Source: Calamus simplicifolius
Taxonomy: Eukaryota > Streptophyta > Magnoliopsida > Arecales > Arecaceae
Assembly: GCA_900491605.1 (NCBI GenBank)
Contig: UESW01004568.1
Span: 62,001-126,000 of the forward strand
Direction: 5' to 3'
Length of the DNA: 64,000 nucleotides
Positions 34,541 through 45,225 of the stretch are shown here, piece after piece (positions within the stretch are counted from its first letter, which is position 1; each line of letters begins with the position of its first letter). Below the pieces are notes generated by a model. The model was given only the letters and a program-made list of their open reading frames with translations. It ran no database searches and was not told where the DNA came from. The position numbers and the translations under genes were made by a program.

Positions 34541-36069
34541 AAGAATCTCGAAGAGATTTTCTGGTTTGTATTTATGGTATTTGCTTTTCTTTTGTGTTTA
34601 CTTAAGCTTAGAAGAGATGTATGGAAATGTAAAGTGGATGCAAGTATCCTTTTTCTCTCTAAAACGGGCATAAACTGAGGGTCTCGGCAAATCAAGGCTT
34701 GAAAATTTAAAATCTCACCGGCAAATTTATTCTTTTGCCTGTATTTTCGTAACCGTAGATAACGAGAATATCTGCCCCTCGTTCTTTCCTTCCTTCATTT
34801 CAAATGAGCAAAACAGGCTGAAAAGCTGTGATTTTTATAATAACATCCTCAACTGGCTACTTTTAAATAGAATGTCGTCCCTTTTTAGTTCGGATGTTTA
34901 TCTTTTGTTATTGTTACATAATTACAAGTGGAATGGTTAAGTTCATGCATGAAATAAAAGTTCGGAACTCAAAACTATGAAAGAAAGAGAAGAAGAAAGA
35001 GATTGTCAATATGATGATGAATGTATGAACGACGGGGAGAGGCATGTTTTTGAAAGCATTTTCAATCGTTGTCTTATACCGAAGCTTTCAGGGATGTCGT
35101 GCAGAATGTTCCCTCTTCAAGGGTAACTTTGGGGTCCAAAGTTTGGATTTCTTGGAAGCATGTCGAGATTTGATAGCACGTTACCTGTTGAATGCAGTTT
35201 GTTTTGTCTGTTTACTGCATGAAATGGTTAGGCCAAAACACCTAGTTTCTTGAGTTGATTGCTTTCATAAATCCTAGGACTTTCTTGACAAAATAAGCTT
35301 AATGGTCATAGGTTTTAGGTCTTTCTCATTCCTATTTCTCTTTGTTCATTTAGTGATATGATTGAGATCGTTATGTTTAAACTTGCTAATAAAAGCAGAC
35401 ATGTTTTGAACTATATTGCACTGGGTGGCAATGACATCTGCAGCTAGTCTGTTGCTAATCCAGTTCAAATTAAGTGCAAAATATATGAAGTTAAGAGGGT
35501 TGCATTCATGTTTAGGATGCCTTGTAGTACCTTTGCTTTGCTAGTTTTTAAACGGTGCAACTCTGTTTGCTAAATCTATAGATGGACTGAGTCATTGTTT
35601 TGATAGAAGTTTTTTTTTTCTTCTCAATTTAGATGATGAATAAACCTTGAATTTTTAGATGGTTGGCGATTGTGCATTGTGTGATGATGGAATTACTCTA
35701 GGTTGTTATCAGTTTATGCTAATTATATTTGCCTAACATCTATGTGTGAATGACTTATAAATGCAGTTCCTAGCATCAAATTGGTGCCTTTTCCTCTATT
35801 TGCCTAGACTTTTGATTCCTGGTTGCTTATCTGAATGGTAAATATCTGTACTGTCACCCATTGTTGTCTTGACCGGTAATATATCACTGCTACACAGAGA
35901 GTGACACTGGATTAAGAGTCAATCAGGTGTTCTCAGACTTTCCATATTCCCTACAACATAATTGAACATGTTAGGTTTGTTTATGAACTCACAGGACCAT
36001 TTTTTTTTTCCACCTTGATTGATGCGTTGGAAGATTAATGTCAGAGGTAGCCCTAACTAGGGGCACCTA
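34541..36069. other. no gene seen
   Basis: T-rich, intron-like sequence. No recognisable protein segment or bounded repeat. Confidence 0.4.
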
Positions 36070-36074
36070 GTAAA

Positions 36075-36622
36075 TGTTGGTGGGTATGTTGGCAGATAGT
36101 GGCTACCTAATGAATCAGACTGAGGCTAGAGTTTCACTCTATGTCTTAAGACAATTTCATCCCGCAATGGTACGGTCAGTACGACGATTGTCTCTCAGGA
36201 TACAACAGTCTCCTTTTGATGAAAGCAGCACTACAATTCACCAAAACTTTCGAACCAAGAATGCTACTCTCTTTTTAATGCACTATTGCTATACTATCCT
36301 TAGGAAAGTATGCAAATGCCTAAGAGAGAAGAAGACTAGAATTGATTCAAATTGAAGTGCAAAGTGCGCCTACAAAGCGCCCATTGCGCGTGCGCGTGCG
36401 CGAGGGTGATACTACGCATCACCCTCAAGCTCTCTACTTGTGGTGAGCCTAAGGAACTTAAGCTTCAAGGAAGTGGTTTCCATATAAGTGAACCTTCCTT
36501 TCTTGATTTTTTCGATATGGGACTAAATATCCCCGCAATTTCTCATTCACACACATAAGGCGGTAATAGGCTTTCAAGGCCCATTAGGGTATTTAGGGTC
36601 TATTTTGGCCCATTACCCAACA
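36075..36622 (+). mobile_element. solo LTR, 548 bp, with exact 5-bp target duplication
   Basis: Starts TGTTGGTGGGTATG and ends GGCCCATTACCCAACA, giving the TGTTGG...CCAACA ends common in copia-type LTRs. GTAAA occurs immediately before (36070-36074) and after (36623-36627). The interior contains TTTTTTCGATATGGGACT, a motif frequent in plant LTRs and also present at about 42958 in the other solo LTR. No internal domain or second LTR. Confidence 0.85.
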
Positions 36623-36627
36623 GTAAA

Positions 36628-39600
36628 TGCGAATTTCTGAAGCCAGCTCCCTGTAGTTGGGGGGCGAGGCTTAATGCGTTAGTTGTGGTATTAGTAGGCT
36701 GGGAGATCTGCAAGGTTGCAGCTTGTATCTGTTAACTAACTCTCATTATCAAATAAGCACATTGAAGTTATATTGTGTAATCATAAAACCATATTGCACC
36801 GTGTAGAGTTCATGCATAAACTCTTTATGCAGCTGTAGTTCCACATAGATTAGGAAAATGCATAATATTCCAGGTTGTGGGTTTTTTTGCCTAAAACAAA
36901 ATTTATGGATCATAGACAGTTCGCAGACCTTTTTCTCAGGAATCCTAAGTTAGCTCTAATAATAAAATGGCATGATAGTGTGGTGCCATGATGGGCAGAC
37001 AAACTTTAAATAAACATACAGGTCTCCTATTCAAAGCATATCAAGCGAAACAAATCCTAGAACTGAAGTCATGCTTCTCTGTAGTTCATTGAAAACCTTT
37101 TCCTACCATTTTGTGTTTTTTTTTTTTCTCTAAACTATTGAGTATATATTGCAACAAATGGGAAAACCTACTTTTTCTTTTTGTCATTGGGAAAAGAAGC
37201 TCTGTTAAGAATCTGCAGTCATTCAAGTCTGTGTAGTAAGACTTGCAATGTTTTCATTACTTTCCCATCCCTGATTCATAGTCAAGCCCTCAGACTTACT
37301 GTTTTGCTTCCTCAATTCTAATATTGGCTCAATTTTGACCTGTTTTTCTAGTAATTAAATATTTTCTTCGTGGACTTTTGACTTGCTTTTATGTGTTTGA
37401 GTCTTTGCAAACACAAACTAGTTGAAAATAGCCCATAAAGCTTGTATAAGTTCTGAGTTTTACATTTAAGATGTGTGATCATAAATTGAAGTTAGAACTC
37501 TTTCATTGAAAAAAAGTAACAAATTGAGCCATGGCAAATGCTTAGAAATAGGGATTAATGAATTATTCTTGAAACATTCCTTTATTCCTTTCCTTATTAT
37601 GGGCTTTTGCCCTTCTCAAAATTTCATATGTTGCTTCCCAAGAGCACTTATTTGACTGCTAAAGCAATGCTTCTAAGAGTAGCATCTGTACATTCTATTC
37701 TTTTTTGATCGTCTCAGTCACATTGTATGATGGCTTGCATATGTACGCGTTTTGAGCATATTACCATGTGCATGCTATTTTTCTTCTCAAGGAAATTGAA
37801 TCGTCTTGTTTGTTTCTCTTCTGAAGCATTTTGCTGTGCTCTTATACAATTTGTAGTTAATTAAACAGGATGGTGTCTTTTTCCAGTTTGATGACAGGGT
37901 GGTTAGAGTCACACTTATTTGGGATATGTCTCTTGATGATGCATTTTTAAGATTCATAACTAGATCCTTTTGCAATGAGGAGCTTTTCTCATCTGTAAAT
38001 GGAATATGTTTTGGAACAAGTTTTCCTTTATCTTTTGAATTTAAGATTTTTTGCATATGATGAATATGCAAAGAGCATGTCATATGCCTGTAATCTCATA
38101 TTAAGGTTTGTGCTATGTGCTTCTTGTTTAATTTATGCACTAACTTGAATGTTCAGTATAGTGGTCAATCACTACAAGCTCCAAAATGTGCCAAATTGAG
38201 AATAAATTTTGTTGTTGTGCTGTAACAGTTTCCAAGTTGGCTGCTTGGGAGCAAGATCTTAGGTAATGAAGGCAGGATTTTAGTTTGTGTTGGAAAATAC
38301 ATTTTGGAAAATGTGGTGGGTCAAGCAGTGGTAATCTAAGGATGGATGTACTGGCTGAAAAAGATAGCTAATGAATGTTTGTGGTTGGCATGCAATGTTC
38401 TTGATGGTATTGCCATTTTGCACTAAAAGGCATCACTGTGGTGTTCCAGTCTAGCTGATGGAGCTGTATATGGACCCAAATTTTATATCAGAGCTTGGCC
38501 AGTCTAAATCAACAAAGCAAATAATGCTTTGAGACATTTTACGAGAAGTTAGGTTGAGTACTGGAACATGGTTCATGAATATCTTTGTTGGCATTTAAGT
38601 TCTAGTGTTTAAGTAACAGTGGCATGACAGATTCTATAGTGCGGATCCTTGGAATATTATTGAGCAGCAACCAATTGTGCTCACGGGAGTAACCTTCTCA
38701 GGGGTAATGAAGACGGTTATTTGGGGTTCTATTTCTTGTCCAAATATTTGGATGCTTTTGGTGCATTGTTCACTATCGTCAAGTTACAAAAATCCATTCC
38801 ACCTCTATTCACATTTATAGCTCGATAGATCTTTTTCATGCATCTAGCAAAGGAAATAACAATCATTTTAGGAACTTGTATGGTTGATATCTGTTCAAGG
38901 TACAGATAGTTGGCTTTGTTTTGGGGGGACAGAAGCTGATCTGTTGCTATTTTTCAGAGAAAGGAACAGTAAGTCAGTGCTTATTAGTTGTTTGGAGAAA
39001 GGAACAAGAGGTGAAGGGTGAAAATTTTGCTACTTGAAACAACTAATTGTTTTTTAAAGGGGTGATGACGCTTCCAGTTTCATGGTTTGGCTGGGCATTC
39101 AGTTGTGATATGACTCGGGCAGTGATCCGATAAGAGTCATGAAAAGTGGAGGCAGAAAAGATGCTTCGAACCATCAAGGGAATATAGGGAAGTATCTTTG
39201 GCCTCTAATCCAGCAAAGGATTCTGGCACAGCATAAATTTGTTAAAGAACTTATTATTTGTCAAAGTGATGCTCATCTTTAAGGATTCCCTTGATGGTTT
39301 ACTAGAATTAGTTGACATGAATCTGCAAATCTGGAACACTAATACATTGTGAGTGGTCTCTCTTCACTTGGTGTCTGATAGCAGGACTTTTTGCTTAAGT
39401 GAGTGCTGCCTGGTAGGGGATTTACATCGTCAATGCTTGAGATACACCATGAAATTCATGCAGGGGATGAACTTGATAATAGCAAGGTGCATCTAAGCAT
39501 GGTCTATAGGTGTCGGAGGTTATTGAGTACGAATTTTTAATTTTTGTCATTGTTGCTCATGGATAATTGTCTCCGTGAAGCGGTCTTTGGAAAGCCTATT

Positions 39601-40205
39601 GGTGTTGAAATTGGAGAAATGATTCTCCAGTCATTGAACTCTTGCATGTACGCTTTGATTTATTCCTGCATCATTCTTCTTGCTGGGAAGTCCAGCTTGA
39701 TGTCCTCAGCAGGTGGTTATCTTGAATTCATATGAACCAACAAAAAATTGCTTCTTGATTAAGATGTTTGGCAATTGATTATCTGTGGGGAACCGGGACC
39801 ATTTCCTTTCTACTATACATGAAGCCTAATGGAATATGCCAAAGCCAATGTGATTGTGAGGTTTGCGGTAAACTTAACATCATTATCTCCTGATACTTGG
39901 GTCTAAACTGCATGATGAAGTACAGAATAGAGGGTTTTGCTTCTTGCATTGCTGAATGGCACTTTCATTTGGCTACATACCTGATATATTGGATTGTTGC
40001 ACATGAAACAAAGACGTCAAGCCACTTATGTATCTTTCTGCTTCTCCTTGCATGGAGGAGAGCTTTTAGTGCAGGTAGTTCTCTTTTAAAGTTGTTCACC
40101 TGATGGCATGTCACTGATATACAAAACAAATGGCTTCCGACAAACTTCTCCTGTTCCTGTCATTTTGGTACGTTAGCTTTTTAAGCTTATTGGTCTTGTT
40201 TCCAG
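36628..40205. other. long gene-poor stretch, probably intronic or intergenic
   Basis: T-rich, intron-like composition. I see no convincing exon, LTR, TIR or poly(A) tail. If the zinc-finger gene starts near 34240, this is its intron; otherwise it is intergenic. Confidence 0.4.
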
Positions 40206-40528
40206 GATGAGGGTCTTGATGTCCTGGAGCCTGAAGGTCCATTGGGACTTAGGTTAGGTGGACTTTGAGGTGGCAGAGGGAGGAGGTGGAAGCTTTCGAG
40301 ATGTTTCACCATCTTATGGACCCAGAAGAGGTGGCAAGTGGCTGGGAAGAAGCTACAATGCATTGGGCGGGCGTTTCCACCCTTTGGGGGAGAATATGTT
40401 CATAGAAATGATCCAAATTTATCTCCTAGAGAAGAAGGTGACCGAATCTGCCAGAACCCCTCGTAAGTTCTCTCCCATATAGTCATATACCAGTTCATGC
40501 ATGAGCTAACAAACAGATATTCAAAGAG

Positions 40529-40560
<32 letters not shown>

Positions 40561-41260
40561 GCTCCTGGGTTATAAGCTTATCTCTTTTTGCTGTGTTATT
40601 TACCAATCTCAATCATTGTGCTTTTTCCATTCCAGTTGTGGCCATCTGAATTTTGCACGGTGGACTTATTGTAACAAATGCAACAAGTACTGCTATGAAC
40701 CTGGACTCCATGGTCGCAGTCCCAGTCATTGGGGGTTTACTTCAACTCCCCCCCCCCCCCCTAGTGGTCATGGTCGTGGGTCCACCGATTGATCATTCAT
40801 GGTTGGGGCATTGATGGGCACAGAGATTTCAGTTCTGGCTCACCAACCACGCTGCATGGATAGGTCTGTGGATCACATGCTCAGGAGGAGACCTGACTAC
40901 CATGATGAACTTGATCACAGGGGAAGAAGCAAATTTGACTGGCCGGTCGTGAGGGATGCTCTCCATCACCTTGTTGTCAATGGTGGTATGATTCAAGGGA
41001 GAGAAGCTCCTTGCTGATTGGGAACAGGCCACTGAAGAATTCTTGTATCGTCCGAGGGGACATTTTGATGGACGATTTAGGTGTGGGCCGTGGACATGGT
41101 TTTTGGCAAGGTGGCAGTTCTTTTCCTGGTCCAGGCCAAGTTGAGATGCAGGGCATGGCCGTGGTAGGAATGATGATGTGTACCGAGTATGCTGGATGCA
41201 CAAATATAACCTTCAGGTGGGAAATTTTGTGTGAGACCTGCTTTAGCTGAGAGAACTCTT
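40206..41260 (+). pseudogene. RanBP2-type zinc-finger protein gene, decayed 3' portion
   Basis: Two exon-like parts are joined by an intron with GTAAGT at 40463 and CAG before 40636. The first encodes DEGLDVLEPEGPLGLRLGGL, then a Gly/Arg-rich SFRDVSPSYG segment and YVHRNDPNLSPREEGDRIC. The second continues C-GHLNFARWTYCNKCN, completing an intact Cx4Cx10CxxC RanBP2 zinc finger, the RNA-binding module of plant TAF15b-like proteins. Later blocks (MLRRRPDYHDELDHRGRSKF, then DDLGVGRGHG, then MHKYNLQ) are spread over all three frames. TGA stops in Arg contexts (about 40266, 40790) and several indels break it. The retained intron means it is not a processed copy. Earlier exons were not found. Confidence 0.7.
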
Positions 41261-42801
41261 TGTATAAATGGAGACTCTGATTTTATCTGGATAAGATACT
41301 GTGCAAGATCCTTGTATGTCCTTTTTAGTGGTTGTAGTGTCTCTGTGGCTTCTTTATCTGGACTTTCTCCAATATAGTATTAAGTTCTTTTCGATGGACT
41401 GAAGTTGAATGCAAGAGAATCTTAATCTTCATGTTGAAATGGTCCATTTTGTTTTTATCCGGGCTTCAAGGCTTGTCTGGTTTTGTTGCCCCCATGCTAT
41501 TGATGTAGGTTATTTTGGTTCTGCTTAACTTTTCCCTGGATATTTCAGTTTGCTATCCGGGTGGGGATTGTCGTTTGTCCTTATGCATTTAAGGCCAGGT
41601 AGGGTTAAGAGTTGGTAGTGATTTGAATCTATGTGAAGCCACAGCATGATGTGGGAGTCGGGCTGGATCAAGAAATTTATTGACAAGAGACCGCATAGAG
41701 AGATTGAGTTACTCTCTCTCTCTCTCTTTTTTCATCCTTATCGGTTCTGTTAATCAAATAGACTATGTATAAGAAAGAGAATCAATCTGATAATATGTTA
41801 AATTTTTTTTTTTATTAAACAAACGGTTACGAGATAATAATTTTTCAAAATGAATCAATAGACAATTAGCTATTATTTTTATTAAATAATTATTATCATT
41901 TAAATTTAAATAAATAAGAAAATAATTAATTATTATAATTATTATTTAAATTAAATAAATAATAAATCAGTTATATATCCATGTGGGTCACAAAACAGAA
42001 AAAGCTAACGTCTTTTTTGAAGCTATTCTGATTGGTATTGCTAGAAGGAATAATCAGCATTGTTTGATCTTGATTGCACCAAGTTCTGACGGTGATCATT
42101 ATTAATAATTTTTTTGAACTAGTAAAAGAGGATTAGGACATCAGGAATAATACAATCCCTTAAGCATTAGTAGTAGTAAGGAAATCGGTGGTCCAATATG
42201 TTGTTTAATTGATTTGCAGGTTCAATATGTTGTGTAATTGATTTGCCAACTTTATTTTAGCTGGCAAGTGCCTGTTGGCTTTTGAATACTTTTTTATATT
42301 TGGTCTATCACCCCAGGAAAATGCAGCGAGTGAATAGCAGTACTGATGTAGATGGTGGTGTATACCAAATGCAACGACCTCCTGGTCCCAGTATGCAAGA
42401 TGATAGGGAAATTATGCCACCTTTGTGAGCCTGCGAGGACTTTATTTTTGAAGCCAGAATACTTGGGCTTCTTTGGCCCCTCCAGCCTTAGTGTATGCAC
42501 TTGAATGCAAAATTTTGCTAACCATTGGGTTTGAATTAGGCACCCATGATAATTTAATTCAATCTAGACCAGAACTCCTTCGTTTAGATCCAAAAATGGA
42601 CATGAAGGGAACATTGATCTCTTCTTCTTCCTTAAGATTCCTGAACTCATGTGGTGTGAGAAGATATCTTTTGCTTTATGATCGTCTTCTTCTTGATGCT
42701 TCTTAGGAATTCCTAGATCCTTTCTGCTTACATGCTAACACTAACAATGATGGGGTGGTGTTCTATCAATTATAAACAACAATGCTGGAGGATTTAGGTG
42801 C
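41261..42801. other. 3' flank of the zinc-finger remnant; one exon-like segment
   Basis: After the last conserved block, sequence looks like a 3' UTR. AT-rich filler follows, with a CT tract at 41708-41728 and a 32-bp imperfect tandem duplication (CAATATGTTGT.TAATTGATTTGC) at about 42195-42250. See the separate entry for 42318-42428. Confidence 0.4.
42318..42428 (+). other. possible terminal coding exon of unknown gene
   Basis: After a CCCCAG acceptor at 42311-42316, AAAATGCAG opens a frame MQRVNSSTDVDGGVYQMQRP then PGPSMQDDREIMPPL and a TGA stop at 42426-42428. Residue content looks coding rather than random. It could be the last exon of the zinc-finger gene or an orphan fragment. No domain is recognised. 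Confidence 0.3.
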
Positions 42802-42806
42802 ATGGT

Positions 42807-44935
42807 TGTAACGACTCGGGCCCACTGGTCCGTTTCGTTATAAGAAAGCAAGACGGATAAGGTCCACACCAACTTGGGCCACCACAGCCCAAAAAGATCC
42901 AATTGATGCCTTATCCTTCTTGCTTTACAATATAAAACCACTTAACCAACTCTCAAATTTTTCGATGTGGGACTATTGGGAGGGTTATCACAATCTACCC
43001 CCTTACAAAGGCGACGCCCTCGTCGCCAGGGTCAATTGATCACAACCACCAGGCAGGCAGGATTCTAAAGGTGGCCCCCACAGGTTCAAAAGGTGGCTCC
43101 CATCAATGTAGCACTTTGCCCTGTGGTCCCCATAGGTTCAAGAGGTGGCTCCCATCAATGTAGCACTTTGCCTTGTGTGACACTTAGCTCCTGCACTTCC
43201 GACTGGTGCATGGCTCTGTATCATATTGTAACGAAACGGGCCTATCTAAAGCTATCACGCTCCAGTTCCAAAATTCGAGCTAGGGTGACAACCCGCCGCA
43301 TGCCAGACATCAAGGCGTTTTGAACTTCATCACATAAATCAATATAAAACAAAAATCCAAATTCATGATTATTACAAACCATAATTATCAATCTTGGGCT
43401 ACCAGCCCTACACACAAGCAACATTGAACTATATCAATATAATGGAACTAAATTTATTTAATAAAAGCTCCGTCTATCCCAAATATCCTTGTTCATTCCT
43501 GAGGCTTTGAAAAACATTAAGAGAATTCTATGAGCTCACACTCAATAAGTAAGCCTAATACAATTTTAAATTATATTTATTATACTATCAGCATATTCAT
43601 GTCATCAGATCAAAATAATTTGAAAGCTTAATTAAATAATAAATACTAGAATATGCGATGTAAACAAAACATTGTTTATACTATCATTGTTTTCCTTTAT
43701 GTGTCCCACGGTCCTACGACACTCATCTTGTGTATCATTCTTAAATATCCCCTAAGAAGAAGGGTCATATTACCAGTATTATGCCATATCATAATATGTC
43801 ATATCATAATCTGTCATATCATAATCTGTCATATGAGAACCGCAGCGACACATAAATTTTTACTATCATTATCATAATTGCATATTATCATCTCGACAGT
43901 AACAATATAATTTTGCAAGATTAACATAATTACATTTAACTGTAAGTTTATAATTTATAAATTAAATAATTTATAAAATTATAATACTTGGCTTACTTAC
44001 CTCAGTATGCAAATTCCAATTGATAACCCAGCTATTTGGACACTTGGGTACCTATAGTATCATTTTACATTATTAAATTTTTAAAATCTGAATAATAAAA
44101 TGATTCTTAAAACTCTACCCAGACCACATCATGGGCCCGACTTTGGGCTCGAATATCTCTCAATATATTTGTCCAAATGGGGATTTAAAAATATCTCAAG
44201 AAACTAGATTCAATCATGATTTAGGCCATATATTTACTTTGACATTCTCAGCCCACTACAGGGCCCAAAAAGTGGCTCAAAAATGGCTCACAGATCGGCT
44301 CAACAAGGCCCAAATCAAGGCAGCCCAACATAAGATGTACATGGTAAACTATACTCCAACCTCTTTGATTAATAACAATCCCAAGAAGAAAACAAGATGA
44401 ATCTGTGCCGTAGCACTGAAAGAAATCTCACACCGATCTCTCCCTCACCTTGCCTCAGGTTACAAGATCACTCACCGTTGATCGCCCGTAGGAAGCTCCT
44501 CAACGGCTCTGGCTCCAATCGTCTCTTCTCTTTCTCCTCCTTCTCGCCCAAGGTAGAGAATAGAAGATGCCTTCAATTTGATGGCCGGTTGGATTGGATT
44601 CTCCTTGATTCCTCTCCGTTCAATGCTCTTCCCGAAGACCTCTGCCCTCTTATTTATAGTGGAGCTGTTGCCTTATCCAAAGCTTCACCGTTCTTATCTT
44701 ATCCTCATGCACCGCCTCCTTAAATGCACCGCCCAAACTCTTGTAAATCTTATCCTTTGATGGGCGTTGGATAGGCTAACGAAGGACTCCTAGTTGCAGC
44801 TGGTTTGACGCCTGAAAACTTCATCCAAAAAGCTTCATCAGTAATTTTGGATAAAGGCCAATTTATCCATAACTAACTCCCCCAAAGATCTTATCCAAAT
44901 CTTCTTGTCTGTTGCTGTGGATCCCGGGGATTACA
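42807..44935 (-). mobile_element. solo LTR (Ty3-like family) with exact 5-bp target duplication
   Basis: On the minus strand it runs TGTAATCCCCGGGATCC ... GGGCCCGAGTCGTTACA, that is, TG...CA ends. ATGGT flanks both sides (42802-42806 and 44936-44940). The interior matches the LTR at 15653-17923 in reverse orientation. It also contains a second copy of its end sequence (TGTAACGAAACGGGCC at 43227) and a 52-bp tandem pair at 43083-43184. No gag or pol is present, so it is a solo LTR left by recombination between two LTRs. Confidence 0.85.
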
Positions 44936-45225
44936 ATGGTTTTGATTCAAATCACTCTATGCAATTAACCAGCTGCAACTTGGCTGCTGCAATGACTCCT
45001 GCTGCTGTTTGAGAACCAGGAATGATAAAGGAGTGCTTGTTTCGTTGCATGTAGCTCAGCTATGTGAGTGAACACCATTTACCAGAAATGAGTTAAATTG
45101 TTTAGTTTTTTTTTTTTTTTGGTACAAGCGGGCGATCACACTAACCTCATGCGAATCAGCCTAGACATATCAGAGTACAAAATCTGCTTAAGAACAACAG
45201 GACAGGAGTCGCCCTGATTACATAT

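Noticed and set aside
34166..34678. 170-codon ORF
   Set aside because: Starts in AT-rich sequence, crosses the GC island in an unconvincing Arg/Pro composition and ends in a hydrophobic tail; a shadow of base composition.
43223..44935. LTR starting at 43227
   Set aside because: Flanks CATAT and ATGGT do not match, whereas the start at 42807 gives an exact ATGGT duplication.
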